Shown here one piece after another: positions 10,141 through 20,934 of a stretch of 64,000 nt of DNA. The position numbers and the translations under genes are program-made. The notes under the pieces were generated by a model. That model was not told where the DNA came from. It saw only the letters and a list, made by a program, of their open reading frames with translations, and did no database searches. Within the stretch, counting starts at the first letter, position 1, and each line of letters opens with the position of its first letter. Source of the stretch: Coenobita brevimanus (Eukaryota; Arthropoda; Malacostraca; Decapoda; Coenobitidae); assembly GCA_032717465.1 (NCBI GenBank), contig CM064748.1:8761392-8825391 (forward strand), in the 5' to 3' direction.

Positions 10141-10383
10141 TCTTCTGTGGAGAGGATGGAGAGCAAGAGACTGACGAGGAGAGTGGATATGAATGAGGTG
10201 AAAGGGGGGAATGGGAGGGGGAGGCAATGGATGAGATGGAAGGATGAAGAGGAGATGTATTTGAGAGAGGGGGGTGTGAGCTGGTAGCAGGGCAATGAAA
10301 TGATGGGGGACATGGCGACATGGAGGCAATTTGTTTGTGGCCACCCCGTATGAGATTAAGGCATCTGGCAATAGAATAGATAG
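10141..10383 (+). pseudogene. LINE-G 3' end fragment
   Basis: It begins at VERMESKRLTRRVDMNEV-type codons and runs through RWKDEEEMYLREGGVSW to VCGHPV, then a short GATA tail. It is 5'-truncated and abuts the truncated 5' side of the CR1 copy. Confidence 0.75.
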
Positions 10384-10648
10384 ATAAAGAGGATGGATAA
10401 TGATAGTTGGGTGAGAGGTATGAACGTCAAGGGTAACGTTGTGTGGGGCACACCAAAAATAGTCAGGATGAGGGTGTAGATGTTGCTGTTAAGGAAAGAG
10501 GCATTTCTGGGAATGGAAAGGGTGTGGTCACAGAGATGAATAATTAGCTGCCAAATGTAGTGCCAGGAAGGAGGTACAAATGGAAACTCCTGGTCTCTGA
10601 GACTTTACTGTATAACCTAAATAGTTCTGAAAGAAAGAAAAATGGTGT
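10384..10648 (+). pseudogene. LINE-Z remnant left of piggyBac P1
   Basis: MDNDSWVRGMNVKGNVV is a C-terminal LINE-Z trace at 10390-10450. The last about 75 bp (GTCTCTGAGACTTTACTG and following) match 18870-18915, 38470-38512 and 45030-45085, the sequence uninterrupted by P1 in other copies. Confidence 0.55.
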
Positions 10649-11656
10649 TTAACCCTTTAAACGCGGATCGTTGCGTTTGGGACGCTCTGTAAAAAGGATA
10701 TAACGGCGGATTGTCGCGTTTGCGATTCTAGTAAATTTTGAATATCCGCGGGCAAGCAGGCTCCAGCTGGTATTGTCTATCAGTACCACCACCCTTTAGC
10801 TATAATTAGCATACTTTACCTTTGTACTACTGACCTCCGTTGTTGCCAAGTATCTCGTTTTTCGCCCCTTCCCTGCCCACCACGGCCCGGCCAGCCTGGC
10901 TGTGATACATGGCAGCGCTCTGAGTGCTCAGAACTGTAAATCTGCGCTCTCCTCTCACAAGCAGTTTATGCTAATAGGAAACGCTGGTTTCCCCAGTTGT
11001 AACACTAGCTTTTTTTCTCACGGTTTGCCCCTGTTTAGCGTCAGTTTACCGCAGGGTTTCAAAGTGACATTATGGCGAGTTCTAGCTCTTCCGAGTGAGT
11101 GCAAGTAGCCGACAGGAACGAGAATACAGTGGCGGGCGTAAGGCAGAATAAAAAACGCGCCGTGGTGATCTTTTGGGAAGTAATATGATTGAAAATAATG
11201 TAGTATGCATGTTTTAAGCTGTGAAAATGGAAATGTTTGTTGAGTGACGGGAAGACCGCCGCCGCGGTGCACGTCGGCCGTACGCTCCGTTGATTTTAGC
11301 CTAATTTTCAGTGCTTATTGTACAAATACAGATTCTAAACTACCTTTACGTTGTAGTATAAAGTTTACTGTGACAGAATGAGGCTGTGGTAGAGGGGAAA
11401 CCGGGTTGCTGGAGGTGTGAAAGTGAAGATTTGGTTACCCAACTTTACAAGTCTCCACAAGTCCTTGGGTAGTCCATGAAGGCTCAACACCTGTCTCTGG
11501 AGAAAGCTGAATGTCAGTACTATCTGCCATACCAAGTATAATTCTAGGGTTAATCTCTGATTTTTGGCTAATATTTTCCTACAGGTACTCAGACCGCGAT
11601 ACAACCCCGCCACTCGGGTGGGGGTCGACTGTTCACGGCCGCGTTTAAGGGGTTAA
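10649..11656 (+). mobile_element. piggyBac-like non-autonomous element P1
   Basis: TTAA target duplications stand at 10649-10652 and 11653-11656. The inner ends are CCCTTTAAACGCGG and, reverse-complemented, CCCCTTAAACGCGG (13 of 14 match). The first about 450 bp match the 5' end of P3 (50438 downward), including ATGGCGAGTTCTAGC as a likely start codon at about 11073, soon followed by a stop. The right part matches, inverted, the left end of P2. No transposase domain remains. The unoccupied site occurs in paralogous sequence near 18915, 38512 and 45085. Confidence 0.85.
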
Positions 11657-12095
11657 GGTCTCAAATGAGGTGAAGAGGGAAAACAGGGATATTATAGGTG
11701 AGCAGTGTGTGAAGAATGATAAAGGAATGATAGTGGCGGACAGTGATGATATTGAAAATGCCTCGAGAGAGCATTATAACCGGTTACTGAATGACTGGAC
11801 CAGGGTAGGTTTGGAGTCTGGAGATCCAGTGTTTGGTCCTTGGCCTTTGAATGATGCTGCTACTGTGAGCAGGACAATAGGCAGGATGCAGGTGGGGAAA
11901 GTGGCAGGTGTGTCTGGGTTGACAACTGAAATGCTGAAGGCCTCAGTAGGTATAGGACTGGGTTGTTGACGATATTTACAATTATACTGTATATGAGTGT
12001 GTTGTCCCAGATGACTGGGTGAAGAATGTGACTGTAAGTGTGTACAAGGGGAAGGGTGCTGCCCTGGAAAGTGGAAATTATAGATTCATGAAAAA
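11657..12095 (+). pseudogene. LINE-Z RT N-terminal fragment
   Basis: It reads MKRENRDIIGEQCVKNDKG, then ASREHYNRLLNDW, then VGKVAGVSGLTTEMLKASVG, the region just before the RT catalytic core in RTE-like elements. A 99-codon frame is open (11670-11969); stops follow. P1 at 10653-11652 interrupted this element at a TTAA. Confidence 0.8.
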
Positions 12096-12109
12096 TAAGT
12101 TTTTTTTTT

Positions 12110-12482
12110 TTTTTTTTACCAAATGGGCAGTGGACTTTGTGAAAGCTACTCAGATCCACCGAAATATATTTATACAGTATTAGCCTCACAATAGGACGGC
12201 CTAACGTAGACATAGATAACACGGGCTAAACTAACCTAACCTAACCAAGTTATCCTAACCTAACTAATGGTAACTTAACTAACCCATAGTAATGCAAATA
12301 TAAATATATTTGTGTAGATATGAGAAGGTATTGTATTAATAAGAGTCCACCATTACGCCCGGAAAATAAACGCTCTTCGGCAAGTCAAACCCTGGTGAGC
12401 TAAAATTCCACTTATCCCCACTTATTTTACATTTATATTCTGGTCAATTTACTATTGCTTGAGCTCAGTATTTTTATGTACA

Positions 12483-12524
<42 letters not shown>

Positions 12525-12660
12525 GAGTGATTCAGGAATATACAGCAATAATTATTTCTTAGTTCATCAACAACTTTGAACTGTGGGTATAGTGAGACAG
12601 CCTCTTCCCCTATTTGTGTGTAGTTTTGAAAGTCAGCTGTATATAGGGCAAAGTGTTAGT
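12110..12660. other. Unassigned AT-rich stretch with CCTAA motifs
   Basis: I recognise no gene. TAACCTAACC-type motifs occur at 12227-12263 and resemble the arthropod TTAGG telomere repeat in degenerate form, far too short to be a telomere. A poly-T run lies at about 12100-12117 and a TA run at 12486-12521. Confidence 0.4.
12486..12521. repeat. TA microsatellite
   Basis: An uninterrupted run of about 18 TA units. Confidence 0.95.
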
Positions 12661-13737
12661 TTCAGAGACTTTTAGTGGATAACATAAATAGTTGAGAGAA
12701 TGAAGGATGACAACAGAGGGTGAGAGGTGTGAATGTTGAGTGTAGACTTGCAAGAGAAAGACCAGAAAAATATTTGGGGCAAAGTCAGTGTGTGACTTTA
12801 TGATTAAAGGACTGAATAGAGAAGCTGGTAGAGGTTGACCTGCATGGAGAGCTGGCCAGTGGTGAGCAAGACCAATACACGCAAGGTTGTTGGAGCCCTT
12901 ATAAACAAAGAAAGGCAGCAGTTGAATGAGTGTCTAAAAGGACAGAAGTGATAGAGATATAGACTTGAAGAAGAAAAGGAAGCCTTGGAAGAAGATGCTT
13001 CAGAGAAGTGTGTCTTTGGAAGTGATAGAAAGATGGAAATAGGAATATAGGAGATTTGAAAAGAGAGTAAAGCAAATGGTAGATGAAGCCAGACAGTGAG
13101 AGTATGATGAGTATGGAAGAAGGATAATTGATCAGTACAAGAATGATAAAAGGGAGTACTATGAGACAGGTAAACAAGGACGAGGATACAGGGTTATGAG
13201 AGGGGTAGAGCGAAGGTAATAGCTGAGGCATTGAGTAGGAGGTGGGTGGATGTTGGATATGTGCAAGAAGTCAGTTTTTCATATTTTATCAGTGTATGTT
13301 TCATAGGCAGGTCTGGATGAGGTAGAGAAGGATAGAATCTGGGATGACTTAATACATGTAGTAAGTGATATGGGGGATGATGAAATTGTAGTTTTGGGAG
13401 GGGACTTAAATGGTCATGTAGGTGACGCAGCTCAAGGATATGAAGGAGTACATGGTGGATGTGCATATGGTACAAGAAATGAGGAAGTGGAATGGATACT
13501 TGAGTTTGGGGAGACAGTAAACATGATTATGTGCAGGGATGCCCTGTACAGTGAGATGAGGTGAGTGGTGGCTGAACAGGGAGACAGTAACATAAGTGTT
13601 AATGAACAGTACATAGCCCTCACGAACAACCTCTTGAGAGTTGCAGATTCAGTATGCAGTTGGACAAGAGGCCCACCAAGAAATAAACTTGGTCGTGGGA
13701 TGAGGCTGCAGAAGCTGCAGTTAAGGAGAAAAGAAGG
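12661..13737 (+). pseudogene. LINE-Z fragments: C-terminus, linker, endonuclease
   Basis: Three pieces lie in one orientation. 12661-12900 is a decayed C-terminus. 12920-13190 is a basic linker-like stretch with many stops. 13290-13737 is the later half of an APE endonuclease. The last is clear: DEIVVLGGDLNGHVGDAA (the GDxN region), VHGGCAYGTRNEEVEWILEF and then SWDEAAEAAVKEKRR in a shifted frame, typical of the endonuclease-RT linker. The order C-terminus before endonuclease suggests at least two separate insertions. Confidence 0.65.
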
Positions 13738-15096
13738 GTGACAGATCTGCCAGACTGCGGACCATTTTGGGTGCAGTTCTCTGTATTCTGTCAACCTTGT
13801 TTATATCTTTCTTTTTGTGTTGGGACCACACTACTGCTGCATATTCCTACCTGGGGTGAATCATGGCCACTATCAATTTTTTCATCATCTCCTCATCCAT
13901 ATAATGAAAAGCTACTCTTATATTAGTCACAAGTTTATACGTCTCTCTAACTGTCTTGTTAATGTGTTTTTCAGGTGACAAACTGTCCTGGACCAGCACA
14001 CCCAAATCTTTCTCTTCTCTCGCTTTTGTGATTGGTTCATTACCCATCAAATAATTCAATGATGGCCTCTTGGTACTTTTACCCATTTCCAATATTTTAC
14101 ATTTCTTTGCATTAAATTTCATTTCACACATCCGGCTCCAGTCGTGTATCCTATCCAGATCGTCCTGCAGCATTTTACAATCCTCCCCAACCTGTACCTT
14201 CCTCGAGATCTTTGCGTCATCAGCAAACAGACTTGCATAACTGTTCACTCCAGCTACCTTATCATTTACGTAAATCAGGAACATTACTGGTGCCAACACC
14301 GAGCCCTGGGACTCCACTTGTTACTTCCCTCCATCCAGACATCTTATCCTTTATTACTGTCCTCATTTGTCTGTCTCTCAAAAAGTCTTTCATCCATTCC
14401 AGGAGGTTCTCCTTCAACCCTCCTATATGCTTTAGTTTCGACATTAGTCTCTTATGGGGTACCTTTTCGAAGGCCTTCTCCAAATCTAAATACACACAAT
14501 CCACCCAACCATCTCTCTCCTTAAGCACGTCAATCAGCTTTGAGTAAAAGCTCAAGAAGTTGGAAATACATGACCTTCCACTTCTAAATCCAAACTGACT
14601 ATGAGCCAAAATATTCATGTCTTCCAGATATTTTATCCATCTTTCTTTCAGAATTCTTTCGCACAATTTTGCGACCATGCTGATTAGGGACACTGGTCAA
14701 TAATTTAGGGGTTCTTCCCTGTTTCCTCCGTTATAAATTGGTACCACATGTCCCCTCTTCCATTCTTGAGGCACTTTTGCCACCTCCAGAGAACACACAA
14801 TTCAACTGTGAATCTTATCCCCCAGTTGCTCTCTGAATTCCTTCAGTACCCAATTAGAGATTCCATCAGGTCTTGGGGCTTTCCTTACATCTTGAGTTTC
14901 CAGTAATTTATACACTTCCTATACTTCCACTCTTATGTCTTTTATCACTACATTTGTAGCACTCCCTCCCCTTCCACAAACTCCTTTTCACTAGTGAAAA
15001 CTGATTGGAAACATTTGTTCATTATTTCTGCTTGCATTGCCGCATCTTTATAGATCTCTCCTTGTACTTTCAGTTTGGTAATTCCTACCACCAGCA
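13738..15096 (-). pseudogene. CR1 LINE, internal fragment
   Basis: On the minus strand this copy covers AMQAEIMNKCFQSVFTSEK (about 15030), IDVLKERDGWVDCVYLDLEKAF (143-codon frame 14262-14693), then ASLFADDAKISRKV and the rest (156-codon frame 13847-14317). The GVPQG motif is broken where the two frames meet near 14310. It lacks both the 3' tail and the endonuclease. Its upstream end abuts a Tigger fragment at 15097. Confidence 0.85.
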
Positions 15097-15222
15097 GTAT
15101 GTTGCTGTCGATAGCAAATCAACGTGGAGCGGTCGACTTCAGCAAACTTGGGAGTAAACATCACTTTCCTCTTCACGTTGCGTTTGCTTCTCGACGAGAA
15201 GTCAGCCGGATATTAGAGGGAT
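15097..15222 (-). mobile_element. Tigger 5'-end remnant with internal deletion
   Basis: The reverse complement matches the intact Tigger element at about 55188-55290 (CTCGTCGAGAAGCAAACGC), then jumps to its terminal CTCTAATATCCGG at 54685-54703. About 485 bp are missing. The outer junction GAGGGATTATTTATTAACAT is identical to the one at 54660-54688. Confidence 0.75.
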
Positions 15223-15420
15223 TATTTATTAACATTAGGGATAGGGTTGTCAGAGGTAGACAGAAGAAGACCTTGGACGAGGTTATTGAGTGTGACCTTG
15301 GGGTTAAGGATCTGAATAGGGAAGTTGCCTGAGATGAGCAGCATGGAAAGCTGCCATTAGGTGACCAAGGCTGGCACATGCAAGCATGGTGGAGCCTTTA
15401 AAAACTAAACGAAAATGAAA
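15223..15420 (+). pseudogene. LINE-Z C-terminal end
   Basis: It reads NIRDRVVRGRQKKTLDEVIE and DLGVKDLNREVA, then a stop: the last about 45 codons of LINE-Z. It starts exactly where the Tigger terminus ends. The inverted copy is 54525-54677. Confidence 0.8.
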
Positions 15421-16062
15421 CTTTGCCTTTTTGTAATGACAGTTTACCAAAAGTGATTCATTCAAAATGTGCATGATACTGGGCAGTGATTTTTTACGTG
15501 TTGATCAGGTTAGAATTTTTTGCATGGTTGGTATTGTAGGCTTTCAAGGTTAGGTTTAGTGGCAGTCGTTGGTGGTTAAAATTATGGTGGGTATTTGGGG
15601 ACAAAACCTCTCTGTTAGGTTAGGATGCACTGGTGCGTCCAGTCGGCGATATTGTGTGTAAACGCACTGCCTTGGGGCGTTTTTAATAACCTGTCTTAAT
15701 ATACAGTAGTTATCTTTATAGTATTGGGCTTCCAGAACCTACCTCCCTATTTTACCTGTAAATATATGTAATGTTTTAGGATGAACTTGATTCAGCACGA
15801 TGTTGTGCGTGACCTACCTAGTGTTGTATGTGCTCTGTACTATTTTGTTACTGATTTGCTGAAGCCATGTCTGATAAGGGAAAGAGTTGGATGATAATGG
15901 TGGTTTTAATGTAGTATATTATGCTTTTTGTAATTTTGTTATTGCCTGTGGACTGGGCTGGCTGTAAGGGGTGATGGGGAGGCCAGGTTTAATAAAACAA
16001 ACTTTATTGAAGGTTATTTAAAGTTTGACATCATTATCATCGTCATCATCCAGATCTTTTTT
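15421..16062. repeat. Dispersed repeats A and E
   Basis: 15421-15850 matches, inverted, the Tigger-like Repeat A at 34037-34480. 15850-16062 is Repeat E, with the core GGGCTGGCTGTAAGGGGTGA followed by AACAAACTTTATTGAA, the inverse of a TTCAATAAAGTTTG polyadenylation-like stretch. Repeat E recurs at 26463, 36300, 40840 and, inverted, 53831. A near-identical inverted copy of the whole block lies at 53831-54524. Confidence 0.8.
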
Positions 16063-16307
16063 CCCACCTAAAAATAATAATAATAATAATAATAATATGG
16101 GCGGCACCCCCCTTCATGGGCAACCCTTTAGACTCCTTTCAGACCTGAGTACAGTATTGTACTGTACAGGGAAAATATCTAAGACATATGACCTAATAAA
16201 GTGAACCAAGATTATGGCTTTACTAAATCAACAAGGATATGATTTAACTAAACCAACAAGAATATGGCTGCTCACCTTAACTCAAGAGGACAACAAGCTT
16301 GATGGAC
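16063..16307. other. AAT microsatellite and unassigned sequence
   Basis: An AAT run lies at about 16067-16097. The following 200 bp match nothing else here and show no coding signal. A CAACAAG..ATATG phrase occurs twice at 16231-16267. Confidence 0.5.
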
Positions 16308-18293
16308 TTAACCCCTACACCGCGGGCTTGTTTACCAATGACTTGCGTGTGCCGCGGGGTTATTTGGGCTCCGACAGACTCTCAAAAAATATTTGCCAAA
16401 AATCAGTTATTAGTCCTAGAATAATAAAATTACATATGCTTATGGCACATACCTTCAGCTTTCTCCTGGAATGATTGTTGAGCCTTCGTCGGTTACCGTA
16501 GGACTTGTGGAGACCTCTGAAGTAGGGTAACGAAGTCTCCACTTTACACTTCCCAACAACCCGTAATATGATTACCACAGCCAGATACAAACACTATAAA
16601 CACTATTCTACAATTTTCAAGTAGTTTGGGATCCATACTCAAAAAAAAAAACACTGTGAAAGCAATGGAAATTACGAGCGCGTCTGATCGTCGCACTGGC
16701 ACTAGTTTGCTCATGGTAGTCTGTCATTTATTATTCATAAAACCCCTCACACTTTATATTTCTATTACTATATAACACTTATATATATCTACAGTCTTTA
16801 TCCATAAGTTTCCTTCAGTAGTATTAGTTTATTGTCACTGTAGGGATTCAATTTCTTTCAGTAAAATACGTAGCATTCACTTTCTCGTCCTGTATACTAG
16901 CATTGAGAGTGAACGTCACTTTCACCTTCACTCTCATAACTCATAGCATTCAGACATGCTAGAGTGAAACTTTCACTTTCATTACTCCTAGGGTATATAC
17001 TCGTATTCTTATAGTACTACTCATTTTATATTTATATTTACGTTCTGTATTTTATTTATGTTATTTACATTTCTATTTTATTTACAGTGTTATGCACTGT
17101 CACTTGAAATAACTTATAAAACTATTTTCCATTGTTCACGTATATTTACATTCATTACTTTCACTTGCTGTTTACACATTATTTACACATTATTTACAAT
17201 TCCACTTGCACTGTTTTACTCAATAGAAAGATCGTAGTCACTCTTTTATCAATTGTCAGCCCTTTACCTCTTTCCACACGAGGTTTAGTAGGGGGTAAAG
17301 GTCACAGAGCCATTTGCATGGGGGTGAAAAAAGGCCCTGAAGTCAGCAAGATGAAACATACGTCCTCTCACTTCGGAAGATGAGACTACACTGATAACGC
17401 AGTTGCCAGGCCAGCTAGCCTAGAGGCCTGCTTTAGGGGTTATTCAGAGTTACCAATATTACTTCTTGAAACAGGTAAGTCTAGCACTGATATGATTGGC
17501 AGGAAATCTAGACAATACATTATAAATTTGGTAGTTCCAGGTGAATGTAAATATCATTTAGGGTTCTCCCTTCCCTCCTTACAGGTATATTTATTACGAA
17601 AATAGATTAGAGGCCTACTTAGGAGATATATAATCAGAGCTACCAATGTTAAATCTTGAAACAGCTTTGTGTAGCACTGATATGATTGGCAGGAAATCTA
17701 GACAATACATTATAAATTAGGTAGTTCCAGGTGAATGTAAATATCACTTAGGCTTCTCCCTTCTCTCCTTACATGTATATTTATTACGAAAATAGATTAT
17801 ACGGCATATTTCAAGGGGAAAAAAACAGCGAAAATTAGCGAACGAGTGCACGTGAGGTGTTGTCAGGTGATAATTAGCCAATTCCAGGTGTATGGCACTC
17901 TCACTTACCTGATTTCTTTCTTGTATATATTATTTGGTATAAGAATACGACATAGGGCTTATTTCAATGGATGAAATCAGTGAAAAATTCCAGGGAAGAT
18001 TTACTTAGCGTAGCATGGCCGGGCAGGCGAGAGGATAGGGTAATGGAGGGGGGGTAGGGAGGGGAGTCAAGAACGGGGAGAAATGGCTAAATTGTCAACA
18101 ATGGATGGGAGTACAGATGAGATTAGGAGTGCTGACTAGTGTTGGACATTGGCAGTACTGGTAGATGATACAAGCCCCCACTTGAAAGCCCGGGTGAATT
18201 CAAAATAACACAGAATCACAAAAGCGACGCCCCGCGGTATGATCCCTTGCTCCCAAGCGTCACGAAAGTGACGCCCCGCGGTTAAGGGGTTAA
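16308..18293 (-). mobile_element. piggyBac-like non-autonomous element P2
   Basis: TTAA occurs at 16308-16311 and 18290-18293. The ends are CCCCTACACCGCGGG and, reverse-complemented, CCCCTTAACCGCGGG. Its right end, read inward on the minus strand, resembles the 5' end of P1 and P3 (GCTTTTGTGATTCTG..TTTTGAATTCACCCGGGC). Its left end resembles the P1 right end inverted (GCCAAAAATCAG, CTTGTGGAGAC), so it lies in the opposite orientation to P1. The motif GACGCCCCGCGGT is duplicated just inside the right end. No transposase ORF. An internal tandem duplication lies at about 17420-17800. Confidence 0.8.
17420..17800. repeat. 190-bp tandem duplication within P2
   Basis: TATGATTGGCAGGAAATC occurs at 17491 and 17681, and TTATTACGAAAATAGATTA at about 17590 and 17780, a constant offset of 190 bp. 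The two units are near-identical with small substitutions. Confidence 0.92.
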
Positions 18294-18899
18294 TCTAAGC
18301 CGACCCACATGACCCACGTTCCATACCAGCTGCTGCCTGCCTGAGCTGTTGTGTTAACTGTTGTTGTGTGGAGAAGCATTTATTTATTTATTTCCTTGCC
18401 CTTCATTTCATATAATAACTGAGTGTGCAGTTCCGCAGTAACTTTATTGTGTGGTGTGGGAGCTTAATGCGAACAAGAGTAAGATTTGGACAGTCAGATA
18501 AAATGTGTTAGGTGTTACATGATGTGGGTAGTGTCTTTGTTGGACAGTGATTGAAAAACTAAAAATGCTAATGATGAGGGGGCAGTGAAATTCAAGTTTT
18601 CACATTAAGTGCAGCGAGTGTGAAAAGGGCTTTGTGACCGATGCTCGTTATTAACTGACCGACTCAGGGCCAGAAAATGTGGTTTGTTCGGTATGTGACG
18701 AGTCTACGTCTTGGTATAAGAAGTTAGGTAAGATAATTGTCAGCTCATTTCTTGTGAACTATACTTTCATACAAATTGTGCTGCTTGGCTGACTTGTTCA
18801 AAAATAGTTTCACAGTTTAGTGGCAAGCATAGGGCTAGATAAGAGGTTTTCAGGGCAAAATCTGAGTCTCAGAGACATTTACTTGACAACCTTAATAAT
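18294..18899 (+). repeat. Repeat A right part and zinc-finger-like remnant
   Basis: Sequence from TTAATCTAAGCC onward recurs at 37878 and 44451 and, more diverged and inverted, in the Tigger-like element 34037-35407. From 18610 one frame reads KCSECEKGFV, a stop, then VVCSVCDESTSWY; another frame continues with CELYFHTNCAAW. The CxxC, CxxC, FHxxC order resembles a PHD-type finger of LINE ORF1 proteins, but this is a relic. Confidence 0.6.
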
Positions 18900-19680
18900 G
18901 TGCAGAGGAAGACTATGATACTTAAGGTGGCAAATCAGATGAAGAGGGAATATTGGGATATCAGTGTGTGAAGAATGTTGAAGGAAAGGTAGTGGTGGGC
19001 AGTGAGGGTATTCAAGATGCGTGGAGAGAGCATTACAACTGGTTGTTGAATGATGAGGTTGGGACAGGGAAGGTTTGGAGCCAGCAGATCCAGCATTTGG
19101 CTGTTGGCCTTTGCTTGATGCTGGTACTGTGAGCAGGGCAATAGGAGGGATGCAGGTGGGGAAGGCAGCAACTGTGTCTGGGTTGACTGCTGAAATGGAG
19201 AAGGCCTCATGAGATATAGGAGTGAAGATAGTTACAGGTTTTATAAATATGATTATTTATGAGTGTGTTTTCCCAGATAATTGGCTGAATAGTATAATTG
19301 TATATGTGGACAAGAGAAGTGTGACAAGCCAAATGTTTTCCTGTGCACCAGGAAACCATTTCCTATGCTGGGTGGTAATCATATAAGCAAATTATGGCAC
19401 CTGGTGATTTAGTGGGTAATTAAGGCAGTCCATTTGGATTGAGGCAGTGCAGGTTTATATGAGATGGGTGGTTGGGGTTTATTGCTCAAGTAATGGCACT
19501 CAGGGATGAGTGAGGCTGCTGACTCTCATGTTAAATGTCAGGTCCAACTTGCCTACCCCCGGGCACATACGGTCCTCATGGGGCAACACAGGATTTAGTG
19601 TTGATCATGATGTATAAGGGGAATAGTGATGATCTGGTAAGAGGATATTATAGAGGCATAAAGATTTTGGAACAGGTGTG
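18900..19680 (+). pseudogene. LINE-Z RT fragment, unit copy 1
   Basis: Traces include ANQMKREYWDI and WREHYNWLLNDE, then NSIIVYVDKRS, and after a roughly 280-bp interruption MYKGNSDDLVRGYYRGIKILEQV (about 19609-19677), the start of the RT core. It carries many stops. The interruption contains a hairpin (perfect in two other copies, imperfect here at 19331-19361). Near-identical blocks occur at 38500 and 45061. Confidence 0.65.
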
Positions 19681-19871
19681 AAGAAATGCCTTTGTTTATG
19701 AGTGAGATAATTTTGATCAAAAAGTGATAATTTTAACGTGCCGGGTACGATAATATGGGTTTGGGAATCTGGCAACACTGCTCAGCAGGAGACTGCTAGC
19801 TTCCCTCTTCCAACACAACATTACCACTGATAGATGAGTGTTATGCATGTTTCATATGTTTAATTAATGCC
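19681..19871 (+). repeat. Repeat B, short form
   Basis: About 190 bp beginning GAAGAAATGCCTTTGTTTAT and ending TTATGCATGTTTCATATG. It recurs at 24918-25110, 39269-39462, 45841-46035 and, inverted, 48106-48300. In three copies it directly abuts the GATA tail of a minus-strand LINE-G. Confidence 0.9.
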
Positions 19872-20920
19872 TATCTATCTATCTATAGCCTGATCCCCTA
19901 ATCCCGCAAAGGGTGGCCGCAGACAAAACGCCTCCCAAGTCGCTCTGTCACCCACCATTTGACTACCCTCCCCTCAACTCACCCTCCCCTCCCTCATATA
20001 TCTCTCAACTCCATCCCTCCACCTCATCCTCGGTCTACCCCTCCCTCTCCCTTCCTCCACCTCACCTACATACACCCTCTTAGTCATTCTCCATTCTCTT
20101 CACATGTCCAAACCACCTCAGGTTATTTCTCCTAATCTTCTCAACCACATCCACATCCACCCCACAACGTTCCTTCACATCTTCATTCGTCAACCTGTCC
20201 CTCCACATCACTCCACATACTCATCTCAAGTAATTCATTTCCACTGCTCTTACTCTTGACTTGTTCCCCTTTTGCAAGATCCACGCCTTGCTTCCATACG
20301 TCAGGGTAGGGATCACAATACTATCATGGAGTGACTTCTTAACTTCCATACTCACCTACCTATTTTCATCACTGCTTTCAGTGTTCCAACAACCTGCCTT
20401 CCCTGCTGTACCCTTTCACGCACTTCATTCCCCAAAGTTCCATCCTTACTCATCACACTACCCAAGTACTTGAATGCACTCACATTCTCCATATCCTCAC
20501 CATCCAACCTCACTGCACACTCTGTGACTTCATTCCTCTCAAACACCATAACTTTACATTTGTTTACATTAACTTTCCAATTCCTCGTCGTACACATTGT
20601 CCCAAATTCATTCACCAAATCTTGCAACTCCCATTCATCCTCACTCAACATACTGCATCATCAGGAAACATTAACACCGGAATCTTGCAAATCTCACCCT
20701 CATTCATTAGAGCCACCCCCACATCCACTGCCCTACCTTGCACCTCCTTTACAACCCCGTCCATGTATATATTAAACAGCCATTGAGACATCACACAACT
20801 GTTTCAGTCCCACATTGACATTAAAGAACTCACTCAGCTCACCATCCACCCGCACCGTAGCCGTAGCTCCCTCGTACATACTCTTCACAGCACTCAACAA
20901 ATTCCCCTCCACTCCATATA
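19872..20920 (-). pseudogene. LINE-G, unit copy 1, 3' half
   Basis: On the minus strand the 3' TATC/GATA tail is at 19872-19890. The element encodes the VRLDGEDMENVSAFKYLGSVMSKDG region (100-codon frame 20352-20651) and VRVDGELSEFFNVNVGLKQ (about 20820-20880). The GRPRMRWRDG C-terminus is visible with stops. It breaks at the TA at 20919-20920 and resumes at 23352. Confidence 0.85.
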
Positions 20921-20934
20921 CTGTAATATGATCA

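Noticed and set aside
12227..12263. TAACCTAACC motifs, considered as telomere
   Set aside because: Only a few irregular units inside AT-rich DNA; at most an interstitial trace.
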